Shown here piece by piece: positions 33,014 to 44,903 of a stretch of DNA of 64,000 bases. The translations under genes and the position numbers were made by a program. How positions within the stretch are numbered: the first letter of the stretch is position 1; each line of letters starts with the position of its first letter. The stretch is from Myxococcus dinghuensis (GTDB lineage Bacteria; Myxococcota; Myxococcia; Myxococcales; Myxococcaceae). The DNA is taken from positions 1-64,000 of the forward strand of contig NZ_JAKCFB010000036.1 of assembly GCF_024198235.1 (NCBI RefSeq), written 5' to 3'. The notes beneath the pieces were generated by a model. The model saw only the letters and a list, made by a program, of their open reading frames with translations, did no database searches and was not told the origin of the DNA.

Positions 33014-33876
33014 TGCTGCGCATCCGCACCATCGCCCGGCTGACGGGCATCCGCGAGGCGACGCTGCGCGCGTGGGAGCGGCGCTACGGCTTCCCGCGCC
33101 CCCTGCGCACCGAGGGCAACAACTACCGCGTCTACACGCGCGAGGAGGTGGAGGCGATCCGCCGCGTGGCCCGCCACATCCAGATGGATGGGCTGTCGGT
33201 GAGCGAGGCCATCGCCCAGGTGATGGCCACCCCCCTGCAGCCCCCTCCGAGGGGTGAGCGCCTCAACGAGCGCTTCTGGTCCGCCGTCGTGGCGCTGGAC
33301 GGGGACGAGGTGACGCGTGTGCTCGACGAGGCGCAGGCGACGCTGGACCCGGAGGCGCTCTGCGATGGCTTCCTGATGCCGCTGCTGCGCGAGATGGGCG
33401 TGCGGCTGGACATCGCCCGCGAGCACCTGGCGTCCGCCTACGTCCGCCACCGGCTGCGGCAGGTGCTGGCGGGGCTGGACAGCATGGCGAACGGGCCGCG
33501 CGCGCTGCTCGCGTGCCCCACCGGAGACCACCACGAGGGGGGATTGCTGGCGTTGGGCATCCACCTCAAGCGCCGGGGCTGGCGGGTGACGCTGCTGGGC
33601 GCGGACACGCCCGCCGACGCGCTGCGCAGCGCGTGCGAGCAGTTGCAACCGGATGTCGTGGCCCTGTCCTTCGTGCAGAGCCGCGAGCCGGACGTGTTCC
33701 AGGCGCTGCTGGCCGACGCGCTGAGGGCCTGCGGACCCTGCCCCATCGTGGTAGGAGGGCCCGGGGCCCGTGAGCACCTCAAGGCCATCTTCACCCTGGG
33801 GGCGCAGTACGCCGAGTCCGCCCAGGAGCTGGTCGCTCTCTGGACCCAGGCGCGCAGCGCGCAGAACCGTCCCTGA
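33010..33876 (+). CDS. carA: CarA, MerR-type repressor of the crt operon
   Basis: 288 residues, the same length as I recall for M. xanthus CarA. An N-terminal MerR-type winged helix (RTIARLTGIREATLRAWERRYGFPRP) is followed by a B12-binding-type C-terminal domain with TGDHHEGG (DxHxxG) and a Rossmann-like tail (VALSFVQS, IVVGGPG). The upper-ligand Trp of the W-x9-EH motif is missing: the EH of AREHLAS is there, but no Trp lies ten residues before it. This fits the B12-independent action known for CarA. It represses the crt promoter in the dark and is relieved by the antirepressor CarS. Two ATGs, 33010 and 33013, are possible; the first overlaps the acyltransferase stop. Confidence 0.93.
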   Translation: MMLRIRTIARLTGIREATLRAWERRYGFPRPLRTEGNNYRVYTREEVEAIRRVARHIQMDGLSVSEAIAQVMATPLQPPPRGERLNERFWSAVVALDGDEVTRVLDEAQATLDPEALCDGFLMPLLREMGVRLDIAREHLASAYVRHRLRQVLAGLDSMANGPRALLACPTGDHHEGGLLALGIHLKRRGWRVTLLGADTPADALRSACEQLQPDVVALSFVQSREPDVFQALLADALRACGPCPIVVGGPGAREHLKAIFTLGAQYAESAQELVALWTQARSAQNRP

Positions 33877-33888
33877 ACCGCTTCCTCC

Positions 33889-34791
33889 ATGGCCGAACGC
33901 ACCTACCGAATCCATGTCGCCGCGGAGCTCTCGGGAGTCCGAGTGGAGCTCATCCGCGCCTGGGAGCGGCGTTACGGGGTGCTCCAGCCGCTGCGTACGC
34001 CCGCCGGCTACCGCGTCTACACGGAGCGGGACGTGGCCCTGCTCAAGCGGTTGAAGAAGCTGACGGACGAGGGGGTGGCCATCAGCGAGGCGGCGAAGAT
34101 GCTGCCGCAGCTCCTCCTGGAGTTGGAGGCGACCCCCATGGTGACGGAGCCCGGGCCCGGTAGCGGGGCCGCGCTGGACTTCTGGCGCGACGCCGCGCTG
34201 CTGGCGGCCGAATCCTACGACCAGGCAGGCGTGTCCACGGTCATGGACGAGGTGCTCTCCTCGCTGCCGCCGCTGAAGGCCTTCGACGGCGTGCTGGCGC
34301 CGCTCCAACGCGAGGTGGGGGAGCGCTGGCACGCGGGGCGGCTCTCGGTGGTGCAGGAGCACCTGGTGACGCAGGTGGTGCGCGCGCGGCTGGTGAGCTT
34401 GCTGCACGCGGCGCCCATGGGCGGGCGCCGCCACGCGGTGCTGGCGTGCTTCCCGGACGAGGAGCACGAGCTGGGGTTGCTGGGCGCGGCGCTGCGCTTG
34501 CGGCACGCGGGCATGAAGGTGACGCTGCTGGGCCAGCGCGTGCCCGCGGCCGACCTGGGGCGCGCGGTGGCGGAGCTGAAGCCAGACCTGGTGGGGCTGT
34601 CGGCGGTGACGGACTCGGGGGGCCCCGCCTTCCGGACCATGCTGGCGCAGGTGCTGCGCTCGCTGCCGCAGACCATTCCAATCTGGGTGGGGGGCGCCGC
34701 CGCGGAGGCCCACGCGGACATCGTGCAGCGGCTGGGCGCGCGGCTCGCCACCGACGAGGATGACTGGGCGCGGTTGGCGGAGGAGGAGTAG
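33889..34791 (+). CDS. carH: CarH, B12-dependent light-sensing repressor
   Basis: 300 residues. A MerR-type DNA-binding domain (HVAAELSGVRVELIRAWERRYG) is followed by the four-helix cap and the cobalamin domain. The cap has the complete W-x9-EH motif (RWHAGRLSVVQEH), which shields adenosylcobalamin, and the binding loop DEEHELG supplies the lower-ligand His (ExHxxG). CarH tetramers repress in the dark; light breaks the Co-C bond and releases DNA. It lies 12 bases after carA on the same strand. The next gene converges with a 12-base gap. Confidence 0.93.
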   Translation: MAERTYRIHVAAELSGVRVELIRAWERRYGVLQPLRTPAGYRVYTERDVALLKRLKKLTDEGVAISEAAKMLPQLLLELEATPMVTEPGPGSGAALDFWRDAALLAAESYDQAGVSTVMDEVLSSLPPLKAFDGVLAPLQREVGERWHAGRLSVVQEHLVTQVVRARLVSLLHAAPMGGRRHAVLACFPDEEHELGLLGAALRLRHAGMKVTLLGQRVPAADLGRAVAELKPDLVGLSAVTDSGGPAFRTMLAQVLRSLPQTIPIWVGGAAAEAHADIVQRLGARLATDEDDWARLAEEE

Positions 34792-34803
34792 TCACGCCCG
34801 ACG

Positions 34804-35847
34804 CTACGGCTTCGGGGGAGGGCGCACGCGCCGGAGCGCGGCGATGCGGCCCGTCTCCCCCACGGCCCACACCCGGTTGCCTGTGCGCGACGCGGCGACG
34901 GCGTGGAAGCCCTCGGCGCCCAGCGAGCTCCAGGACCGTCCGCCATCCGTGGACAGCTCCGCGCCGGAGGGGCCCACGGTGACGAGCGTGGGGCCGGGGG
35001 CGCCGGGGATGCGCGTGACACACGAGCGGTAGCCCGCGGGCCGCGCGCCCGTGGGCACGGTCCAGGTCCTGCCGCCGTCGCGGGTGAGCGCGATGTTCCC
35101 GGTGGGGTCCTCCGGCTTCTGGTGGTTGCCGCCCACGGCGATGCCTTGCTGGTCGCTCCAGAAGAGCAGGGAGAAGACCCCCGCGCCCTCGCCCTTCGCC
35201 AGGGGCGTCGTCGATGCCGTCCAACGCTGCCCCCCGTCGCTGGAGGCGAGCACGCGCGCCGCCGCGCCCCCCATTCCGAACCAGACGCGGCGTGGGCCGA
35301 GCACGGCGATGCTGGTGCCGCTGGCGGCGAAGCCCGCCTCGCCCGGGAGCGCGGGAGGGAAGGCCTCCTTCGAGACGGGCGTCCAGTGCGCGCCCCCGTC
35401 CGACGTCCTCACCGCGACGAAGTGTCCGTCCACCGGGTCGCTGAAGGCGATGCCGTGCTGTTCGTCCCAGAAGGCCATGCCGTCGAAGAACGCGCCCGGC
35501 AGGGCGTTGGTGAACTGCAGCGACCACGTCGCGCCGCCGTCCACCGTCTTGTAGATGCGGGACTTGTCACCCGCGCCAATCGACAGCAGGTAGGCGGTGG
35601 TGGCGCTGAAGGCGTCCACGTCCCGGAAGTCGAGGGCCTCGGCGCCCGGGACGGTGCCCGCCTTCCACGTGAGCCCGCCGTCCGTCGTGCGGACGAAGGT
35701 GCCCCGGTCCCCGCTCGCCCAGGCCACCTGGGCATCCACGGCGCTGACGCCCCGCAGGCGCACGGACGTCCCGCTCTGCTGCGGCGCCCACTGCATGTCC
35801 GCGCTCCCCAGGGTCAGCAGCGTCGCCAGCCACATCGCTCCCGTCAT
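34804..35847 (-). CDS. exported BNR/YCF48-type beta-propeller protein
   Basis: 347 residues. A signal peptide (about 1-16) is followed by repeated Asp-box/BNR motifs: TTDGGLTWKAG, TVDGGATWSL, TSDGGAHWTP, SSDGGQRWTA, TRDGGRTWTV and STDGGRSWSS. Such proteins fold as sialidase- or YCF48-like propellers; no sialidase catalytic residues can be identified. The location is probably periplasmic or extracellular. It lies 29 bases downstream of the ADYC lipoprotein gene on the same strand and so may share its sigma-54 promoter. Confidence 0.85.
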   Translation of the reverse strand: MTGAMWLATLLTLGSADMQWAPQQSGTSVRLRGVSAVDAQVAWASGDRGTFVRTTDGGLTWKAGTVPGAEALDFRDVDAFSATTAYLLSIGAGDKSRIYKTVDGGATWSLQFTNALPGAFFDGMAFWDEQHGIAFSDPVDGHFVAVRTSDGGAHWTPVSKEAFPPALPGEAGFAASGTSIAVLGPRRVWFGMGGAAARVLASSDGGQRWTASTTPLAKGEGAGVFSLLFWSDQQGIAVGGNHQKPEDPTGNIALTRDGGRTWTVPTGARPAGYRSCVTRIPGAPGPTLVTVGPSGAELSTDGGRSWSSLGAEGFHAVAASRTGNRVWAVGETGRIAALRRVRPPPKP

Positions 35848-35876
35848 GCCGCGTCCTCCTCGGACGGGAGGCTAGC

Positions 35877-37355
35877 TCACGGGTGGAGCGACTGGGCCTG
35901 TTCGTTGGACTCGGAGTTGTTGAAGAGGATGCTGCCGTAGAACCGCTCCGCCTCCTCGGCGCTGTCGCAGATTTGGGAGCACTTGTCCGGGCCGTAGACG
36001 TTGTCGGGGTCGCGGCAGTCGTTGATGACGTGTCCGCTCGAATCCTCGACGGGGGCATTGAGGTCGACGCAGCCGGCGGTCAGGTGCTTCCAGCGCCAGT
36101 GGCTCAGGCATGAGGGGCCCCAGACGTTCCAGCCCGCCTCGAAGGGCATGGCCGCGCTGGTGCTGCCCTCGGTCGGGGCGGGGATGAGGTTGGGCGTCAG
36201 GTCATCCCACGGGCGGATGCGCGTGCCGTCCTGCGTGAAGGAGGTGCCGTTGCCGCAGTAGTCGGCGCGCGCCATGCGGGTACAGGCCCAGTGGGCCCGC
36301 GTCACCGGGCCGGCGGCGCTCCCGTCCAGCCAGGGCTTGTAGCCCCACCGGTAGCACTTGGCGATGACGCCGGGGTCGCAGGCCAGGGTGAAGTGGGTGG
36401 TGCTCTCCGCGCGCGCGCCCGTAGCCGAGTACAGCCCGCGCACCGGCACCGCCCAGGCCCACCCGGTGGCGGGGTCCGCGCCCTGTGTGCAGAGGTCGAC
36501 GGTGGGCACGTCGCCGGACAGGTACTTCAGCCGGTAGAGGAAGGTGTCGCCGCTGGCGTCCCAGGTGCCGGGAGACTCCGCGATGGTGACGTTGCGCGCG
36601 TTGTTGAGGCCCACCACCTCGACGGTCGTGATGTGGGTCGCCGCGGGGATGCCCAACCGCGCGCCGAGCAACTGCGTGCCGCGCAGCTCCTTGTCCGTCG
36701 CCGGGAAGGTGCCCGTCGTGGGCTTGAGGGTGAGGAGCCAGACGCGGCCGGGTGTCACCGGGCTGGTGGTCCGGGGGCCGGCGAGCACGGTGTAGACGCC
36801 GCTGCGGGGACAGGTGAATGTGGCCACGGGACAGGACGCGTTGCAGGCGCTCTCGCCCGTGGTGAGGTAGCCCACGCCCAGGTACTCGCACGGCTTCTCC
36901 CCCGAGCACACACGCATGACGGGGTTGCCCACGCAGCTCCCTCCCATGCCCGCGCAGGCGCCGCCGTGGAGGGTGACCTCCGTCCCGGAGGTGCACACTC
37001 CCTGTCCCTCGACCTTGAAGCCACAGCCGCGTGTCGCGCCCGTCTGCGCGGTGGGGCAGGCCTCGAGGCTGGGCGTGGTGCCCGACACCTGCAGGGCCGT
37101 CTTCGCCAAGAGCTCTCCCTTGTCGAGCCGGAGCGTCGCCGCGCGCCGCTCCCCCTGGAACACCACGCTCGCGCCGCCGTAGCTGAAGGCGGTCTGCGGC
37201 GTGCCGTGCAACTGCGTGCCCTGGGAGTGGGAGTCGTCGTTGCCGGCGGCGAAGACGCGCGACTCGAGCGGGAGGTCGTCGGCGTCGGGAGGCGCGCAGG
37301 CGGCGAACAGGCCGATGAACAGCGCGGCGGACAGGGGGCGAAGGGGATGGCTCAT
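35877..37355 (-). CDS. ADYC-domain lipoprotein
   Basis: 492 residues. A lipoprotein signal (LFIGLFAACAPP, Cys near residue 20) precedes a Cys-rich ectodomain. The C-terminal half carries RADYCGNG, the motif that names the ADYC domain, followed by further Cys pairs; ADYC proteins are largely myxobacterial and of unknown function. More than 20 Cys suggest extensive disulfides. A near-consensus sigma-54 promoter lies 45-60 bases upstream, with palindromic upstream sites beyond it, so it is a likely target of the FHA activator encoded nearby. Confidence 0.85.
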   Translation of the reverse strand: MSHPLRPLSAALFIGLFAACAPPDADDLPLESRVFAAGNDDSHSQGTQLHGTPQTAFSYGGASVVFQGERRAATLRLDKGELLAKTALQVSGTTPSLEACPTAQTGATRGCGFKVEGQGVCTSGTEVTLHGGACAGMGGSCVGNPVMRVCSGEKPCEYLGVGYLTTGESACNASCPVATFTCPRSGVYTVLAGPRTTSPVTPGRVWLLTLKPTTGTFPATDKELRGTQLLGARLGIPAATHITTVEVVGLNNARNVTIAESPGTWDASGDTFLYRLKYLSGDVPTVDLCTQGADPATGWAWAVPVRGLYSATGARAESTTHFTLACDPGVIAKCYRWGYKPWLDGSAAGPVTRAHWACTRMARADYCGNGTSFTQDGTRIRPWDDLTPNLIPAPTEGSTSAAMPFEAGWNVWGPSCLSHWRWKHLTAGCVDLNAPVEDSSGHVINDCRDPDNVYGPDKCSQICDSAEEAERFYGSILFNNSESNEQAQSLHP

Positions 37356-37399
37356 GCGAAGGACCTCGTTCTCGGACGTCCGGGATGACGGGGGCCGAG

Positions 37400-37415
37400 A
37401 GCATCCGTCGTGCCA
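37400..37415 (-). promoter_or_regulatory. sigma-54 promoter of the ADYC gene
   Basis: On the minus strand the sequence is TGGCACGACGGATGCT, against the consensus TGGCACG-N4-TTGC(A/T). The GG and GC dinucleotides are exactly 10 bases apart, and the only mismatch is the first T of the -12 box. It ends 45 bases before the ATG of the ADYC lipoprotein gene. Confidence 0.72.
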
Positions 37416-37480
37416 CCGAGCCCTCCGCGTGGCGTCACGGGTGGGCGACGGGTGCGCAGGACCTGCCGGCAGGCATGGCG

Positions 37481-37507
37481 TGCAAGGGATGCCGGCAAGT
37501 CTTGCCG
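37481..37507. promoter_or_regulatory. putative activator-binding palindromes
   Basis: A perfect palindrome CGGCAAG-T-CTTGCCG (37493-37507) adjoins a weaker copy, TGCAAGGGATGCC (37481-37493). They lie about 65-105 bases upstream of the sigma-54 promoter at 37400-37415, the usual position of enhancer-binding-protein sites. The same palindrome occurs three times near 44905-44970. Confidence 0.6.
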
Positions 37508-37529
37508 TGGGATGGCGATGGCTGCCGGG

Positions 37530-40500
37530 TCAGCGGCGGGGCGTGGCGCACACGCGCAGGCCGATGAGCGCCTCGCGCTGGGTGGGCTCCACCCGGTCCC
37601 GGTTGGCGGCGTGCGCGGTGAGGTCGCTCTGGTACCAGCTCCCGCCCTGCGCGGAGGGCTTGTCGGGGTTCACGTCGGAGCGGGTCCACTCCCAGACGTT
37701 GCCCGCGAGGTCGTCCACGCCGAAGGGGCTGCGCGAGCGGGGGTGGCTGCCCACCTCGTCCGGACCGAAGCCCCAGGGCTCCCGGCCATAGGTGACGTCG
37801 TGGTTGGCGTCGTCCGGTGCCAGCCAGTCACCGGAGGGGTAGCGGCGGCCATCCGCGCCGCGCGCCGCGCGCTCCCACTCGCGTTCGGTGCAGACGCGCG
37901 CGCCGGGCACCCGCCCCGTGCCGTCCAGCCAGGTGGTGTACGCGAGGGCGTCCTCGAAGGAGATGGCGGACACGGGGAAGCGCAGCCAGTCCTGCTCCGC
38001 GCGCCGGTCGCGGCGGCCGTAGCGCAGCGGCTCCGTATCGCGGACGCTGTAGCTGGCCGAGGCGGGCCGCAGTTGCAGCCGCCAGTGGCCGTCCGCCTCG
38101 CGAGACAGGTCCACCACGGTGAGGCGTCGGCGGGAGCCGGGCATGCGCGCGACGCGCTCGTCGTCGGGCAGGCTCTCGAGGAAGGCGATGTACTCGCCGA
38201 ACGTCACCTCGTGCTTCGCGATGAGGTACGCGTCCGTCTCCACCAGGTGCAGCGGGGGCGCGAAGAAGAACGCCCGCCGCAGGTATTCGCTCTCCGCGGC
38301 GCCCTGCAGGAAGCGGCCAGCGGGGACGTAGACGAAGCCCTCGGGCACGGAGCCCGCTTCCGGCAGCGTCAGGTCCAGCGCGAGGTGCTCCCCGGAGCGC
38401 AGCAGCACGGGGGCCTTCACGGAGACATGCCCTGGGGCCTCCAGGAGGAGGACATGGGAGCCCGGGGGGAGGTCCACGCCGGACAGCGGCGTGACGCCGA
38501 GCAGGCTGCCCGCGTCGTCCGCCGGGTTCGGTGACTCAACGGTGAGCGTCACCAGGCGCACCCGGGCGTCTGGTGGCGTGGTGTGGAGGTCGAGGCGCGC
38601 GGGGGCCTCGAGTCGTTCGCGTCGCTGGCCGGTGGTGTCGTAGGCCCGGAGCCGCGCGAGGAGCTGGGTGCGGCGCTCGGGCGGGCCCAGGCGGTCGGCT
38701 CGCTCCACCTGCTCCGCGAGGAGGTCCGCCAACGGCTCGTTCACCCGGGGGCTCCCCGGGTCGAGTCCCCAGGCGGCCTCCAGCTCCGCCATGGCGCGCA
38801 GGGACTGCTCCTCCATGCCGCGCTCCCGTTCGAGCACACGCGTCCACAACGCCTCGGCGGCCTCACGTTTTTCGGGGCCCGGGGTGTCGAAGAGGGCGAG
38901 GGCCTCGTGTCGCAGCCGGCGGGCCTCGGCGTCCTGGGCGAGCGCGGCGTCCCCGTGGCGGCGGGCCTCGTCGAGGTGGCGGGTGATGCGCGCGTCCAGC
39001 TGTGCGCGGGACTGCACGCGGGTGATGCCGGCCACGGCGAGCAGGACGAGCGGGGCGGCGATGGCCACCGCCCAACGCACGCCACGTCGACGGCGTGCCG
39101 TCTGCCGGGAGCGGGCGAGGAAGGCCTGTTGTCGAGGGCCCTCCGGTGTCAGCGCCGCGTCCCGCACCTCGCCGAGCTGGCGCTCCGCGTACAGCAGCTC
39201 CGGGGGATGCCCCAGCCGCTCCCACTCCGAGGCGGCGCGCTCCAGGCGATGACGTGTGGCGCGGCGCTGCTCGTCCTGGCCCAGCCAGCCTCGAAGGGTG
39301 TCCCAGCCCGTGAGCAGGCTCTCGTGCGCGAGCGTGTAGATGCCTCCGCCGCCCTCGGCCTCTCCCGCGGTGAGGAGCCGGCCGCTCACCAGTCCATCCA
39401 GCACCGCGCGCCCGGTGTCGTCATCGGGGCCGCGCAGCAGCTCCTCGCGGGTGCGGCGCATGCGCGTGCCCTCGGGGGTCACGAGCTCCAGGAGCAACGC
39501 GCGGGCACGGGGACGTTGTTCGGGGCGCAGCCGTCCGACCACCGCGTCCGCGTGTCGGGCGAGGGCGCCCTCCACTCCCCCCAGGGCCTCCAGCGCGGCG
39601 GAGGTGATGACGCCCTGCCGCGTGTCGCGCGCGTCCCAGAGCGCCTGCAGGGCGAACTGGAGCAGCGGCAGGCCTCCCTCGGCGCGCGACGCGGAGGTGA
39701 CGAGGGAGTCCACGAGGGCAGGGGATTCGAAGTGGACGCCGAGCGCGCGGGCGGGTGCCTCGATGGCCTCACGCAGGCCTCGCTCGGTGAGGGCTCGCAG
39801 CAGGTACAGCGCGCGAGGCAGCTCTTCTCCCAGCCCGGGCAGCGCCGCCAGTCGCGTGAGGCAATCGCTGCGCGCGGTGGCGAGGAGCCGGACCCGCGGC
39901 GCGCGGCGCAGCACCAGGGCCAGCTCCTCCGCGAGTCGGGCGGCCTGGTGGGGCTCCGAGAAGGTGACCAGCTCCTCCAAGGGGTCGATGAAGAGCAGGA
40001 CGGGGGGGGCGCTCGCGGGCCGACGTCGCAGCGCCCGGGAGAGGGCGCCGGGCTCCTCGTCCTGGACCTGGGCCAGGAGGGTCTCCGCGCTCTCTCCCGA
40101 CACGGGAGCGAGCGCCTCCGTCAGCGTCTCCAGGGGGCGTTGGCCGGGCGCGCAGGCGATGACGCTCCAGGCGGATTCACCCGTCGCGAGCAGCGGGAGG
40201 ACTCCCGCGCGGCACAGCGAGGACTTGCCCACGCCGGAGTCGCCGGCCAACAGGACGAAGCGCTCGCCGCGCAGCCGGTCCACGACCTCGCGCAGCGCGG
40301 CCTCGCGGCCGAAGAACACGCCGCGATGCTCGGCCTCGAAGGGGTGCAGGCCTCGATAGGGATTGCCGGTGGGGAGCGGGGTGTCGCGCGTCGGGAGCGC
40401 CAGGGACTCCAGGGCCTCGCGCAGCGCATCGCCCGACTCGAAGCGGCGGGCGGGGTCGAGGTCGAGACACCGGTCCACCACGGCGGCGAGACCGGGAGGG

Positions 40501-41677
40501 AGCCCCGGCAGCCGCTGCTCCGCGAGGGAACGCGGAGGGCGCTCCGTCACGGCGCGGCCCAATTCCTCCAGGGGCACGTGCTGGTGGGGCGCGGCTCCGG
40601 TGCCCAGCTCGTGGAGCAGCACGCCCAGCGCATACACGTCACTGGCGCGGCTGGCGGGCTCTCCACGCCACAGCTCGGGGGCGAGGTAGAGCGGTGTGCC
40701 CGGCGCGGGGAAGAGGGGCCCCAGCGTGTTCGTTCGGGAGGCATGGACCAGGTCCGTACCCGCTCCGCGTGGAGGTGCCCCGTCCGGGGCTGTCTCCACG
40801 CGTGGGACCTGCACGGTGCGCTCGTCGTGCAGGGGGGCGTTCGTCCCCGTCCGCGCCGTCGAGGGCAGGGCACCCGTCCACGAAGCGGCGTTCTGTCCCG
40901 TTCGCGCGGCGCTCGTGGCCCGCGCCCCTGCTCCGTCAGGCCCCGTCTCCGCCCGAGTGGGAGGCGCGGCCGACTCCGAGGCGCGACCCGTTGGACGGGG
41001 TGTGGTCGTCCTGGATGCGGGAGCCTGTGCTTCTCTTTCCGCGCCCTCCACGACGAAGGGTGATGCGGCGTTCAGGTCTCGAGCGGGCGGCTCCGCCCCC
41101 GCGCGTCCCGGCAGGGGGCGCGTGTCCGCGACGGGACTCGGGGTGGGAACCTCGCCCGTTCGCGAGGACAGGTCTCGCGGGTCCTCCGTCGTCCACTGCT
41201 CGGCCAGGCCGAAGTCGAGCAGCTTCACCTCTCCGTCCTCGGAGAGGATGGCGTTGGCCGGCTTGATGTCGCGGTGGAGCACTCCGCACCGATGCGCGGC
41301 CGCGAGCCCGCGCGCGAGCCCGATGGCGAGCCTCAGGAGCCGCGCCCCCTCCACGGGGAGCGGCAGCCGATCCAACGGCTCACCGCGAATCAGCTCGGAC
41401 ACGAGGAACGGCTGGCCACGCACCTCGCCCACGCGATGGATGGCCACCACGTTCGGGTGCTGGAGGCGGGCGATGGCGCGCGCCTCCTGGAAGAAGCGCG
41501 CGCGCGCCGTCGCGTCCGGTCGCCGTCCCTCGGGCGTGGCGATGAACTTCACCGCCACCAGGCGCTCCAGCAGCAGGTCCTTGGCCAGGAACACCTGCCC
41601 CATGGCCCCGCGTCCCAGGGGGCGCAGGAGCTGGTACTCCTCGAACTCGCGGGGTGGCTCCACCCCGGGCGTGGAGC

Positions 41678-41681
<4 letters not shown>
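37530..41681 (-). CDS. Ser/Thr kinase fused to STAND ATPase and FGE-sulfatase domain
   Basis: 1383 residues. An N-terminal Hanks-type kinase has GRGAMGQV, Lys45, HRDIKPAN (136-143) and DFG (156-158). Its activation segment is about 180 residues because an Ala/Thr/Pro/Arg-rich insert separates DFG from APE (334-336). A STAND-type NTPase follows from about 440: FFGREAALREV, Walker A GDSGVGKSS (480-488), Walker B VLLFIDPLEEL near 563. One membrane helix lies near 860-885. The last ~270 residues are a formylglycine-generating-enzyme-like domain (FVYVPAGRFLQG ... NVWEWTRSDV ... GGSWYQ ... IGLRVC), predicted outside the membrane. Its start overlaps the stop of the FHA activator (ATGA), so kinase and activator are co-produced and probably act together. 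Confidence 0.9.
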
Positions 41682-43489
<1,808 letters not shown>

Positions 43490-43584
43490 CGGGCAGCCAT
43501 CCATGCTGGCATGCCCGTGTCGAGGGGAGCAACCCGGCGAGGGACGGTGGCGTCGTCCCCGGCCGGGCGCGGACGCGCGAGGAC

Positions 43585-44253
43585 TCACCGGCGCAGCGTC
43601 ATCGGCAGGCGCTCACCCGCGCGCGACAGGTACACCCGCGACAGCTGGCGCGAGCCCTCCGTGCGGGGACTGAGCACCGCCTGTCCCTGGAGGCCGGGCG
43701 TGAGCGTCAGCGACGGCAGCAGCTCCATCCGGCCCTCGGGCCCGTCGTGCTCCACCTCCAGCGTGCACAGGTGGGTGCGGCACTCCACGCCCACCAGTCG
43801 CGAGCCGGAGATGCCACCGCCATGGAAGGCCTGCGTCACCAGCGCCTCCGTGCTCCGGGCCCAGTCCGGGTCGCGTGGCTCCGTGTGGGCCGCCACCTCC
43901 AGCTCCGCCTCCAGCTCCTGACGGCGCTCCTGTCGCGCCACCTCCGCCGCCGCGAGCGTCGCCTCGCCCGGGGGACGGCTCGCCACGGGCTCCTCCGCCG
44001 CGGACGGAGGACGGGACGGTTCGGGCGCGGGCTGACGGGCCAGGGCGGCCTGGCTCCGACGCAGCTCCGCCAGCTCGGCGCGCAGCGCGCGGACGTCCTG
44101 CTCCAGGTCCGCTGGTGACCCTGGCCGGGGTTCCATCACCGGCGCGGGTCGAGTGGTCTCCTCGGGCGTGGACGCTCCCTGGCTCCACGCCATGCCGGCC
44201 ACGGTCATCGCGACCGCGACCCCCCCCAGGGCTCCCCAGCGGACCTTGGACAT
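43585..44253 (-). CDS. exported or anchored coiled-coil protein, unknown function
   Basis: 222 residues. An N-terminal hydrophobic segment (WGALGGVAVAMTVAGMAW) is a signal or anchor. A short coiled coil follows (ADLEQDVRALRAELAELRRS, about 48-67), then a Pro/Ala/Glu-rich linker. The C-terminal domain contains the pattern VGVECRTHLCTLEVEHDG, whose paired Cys recur in many myxobacterial envelope proteins. No enzymatic motif. It starts 5 bases after the secreted-protein gene upstream and precedes the activator gene by 95 bases, so it is probably part of the same sigma-54-driven unit. Confidence 0.75.
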   Translation of the reverse strand: MSKVRWGALGGVAVAMTVAGMAWSQGASTPEETTRPAPVMEPRPGSPADLEQDVRALRAELAELRRSQAALARQPAPEPSRPPSAAEEPVASRPPGEATLAAAEVARQERRQELEAELEVAAHTEPRDPDWARSTEALVTQAFHGGGISGSRLVGVECRTHLCTLEVEHDGPEGRMELLPSLTLTPGLQGQAVLSPRTEGSRQLSRVYLSRAGERLPMTLRR

Positions 44254-44258
44254 GGCGG

Positions 44259-44768
44259 CTACTCCACGACGGTGAAGCTGGAGAGGACGGAGGAGAACTT
44301 CGCGCCGGACGTGTCGGTGTACTGGCCCGGAATCACGCAGCGCAGGGACAGGTAGCCGTTCACCGACGCGAAGACGGACGCCAGGTTGATGGAGATGCCC
44401 TTGATGTTGGCCGTGTCCGCGCCGGTGGTGCAGGCGGAGCCGGAGGTGATGGCCGTGCCGTCCGCCTCCGCCACCGTGGCCACGCAGCAGACGTTCTCGG
44501 TCAGGTGCGCGTCGATGACATAGGCGGCGAAGCTGGAGTCCTCCGTGAAGGAGGTCGACACGTTGCGCTGCAGCGGGCAGACGACCTCGATGGTGTTCGC
44601 CGTCTGGTTGAGGAGCCGGCCGCTGCGGAAGATGGTCGGCGCGGAGAAGCCCGACACGGAGGTGCACAGCGAGCCGGAGTACGTCGCGGTCCCCGCCGCG
44701 GCCGGCAGGGCGCCGAGCAGCGCGAGCGCCGCCACGGACTGGGTCAGCCTGCGGTTGAACGTCTTCAT
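44259..44768 (-). CDS. small secreted protein under a sigma-54 promoter
   Basis: 169 residues. A clear signal peptide (TQSVAALALLGALPAAAG) and a beta-rich, Thr/Ser-rich mature chain with six Cys (LCTSV, VVCPL, VCCVAT, ACTTG, RCVIPG). No known domain; it resembles small myxobacterial surface or spore-coat-like proteins only in general character. A sigma-54 promoter lies 78-93 bases upstream with three palindromic sites beyond it, so expression is probably switched on by the activator encoded two genes downstream. Confidence 0.78.
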   Translation of the reverse strand: MKTFNRRLTQSVAALALLGALPAAAGTATYSGSLCTSVSGFSAPTIFRSGRLLNQTANTIEVVCPLQRNVSTSFTEDSSFAAYVIDAHLTENVCCVATVAEADGTAITSGSACTTGADTANIKGISINLASVFASVNGYLSLRCVIPGQYTDTSGAKFSSVLSSFTVVE

Positions 44769-44845
44769 GGTGTCTTCCTGTTCCCGCGCGCCCTCGTCGA
44801 GATGTCGCGTCATGCGGCACTGGAGGGTGCGTGCGTGGCTGGAAG

Positions 44846-44861
44846 AGCAACCGGGGTGCCA
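44846..44861 (-). promoter_or_regulatory. sigma-54 promoter of the secreted-protein/activator operon
   Basis: On the minus strand it reads TGGCACCCCGGTTGCT, matching TGGCACG-N4-TTGC(A/T) at all positions but one, with GG and GC exactly 10 bases apart. It could drive the secreted-protein gene, the coiled-coil protein gene, the FHA activator and the kinase as one transcript. Confidence 0.75.
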
Positions 44862-44903
44862 ACCCGCCCACGCCCTCCGTTCAGGCGGGGAGCGAGGCTT
44901 CAC

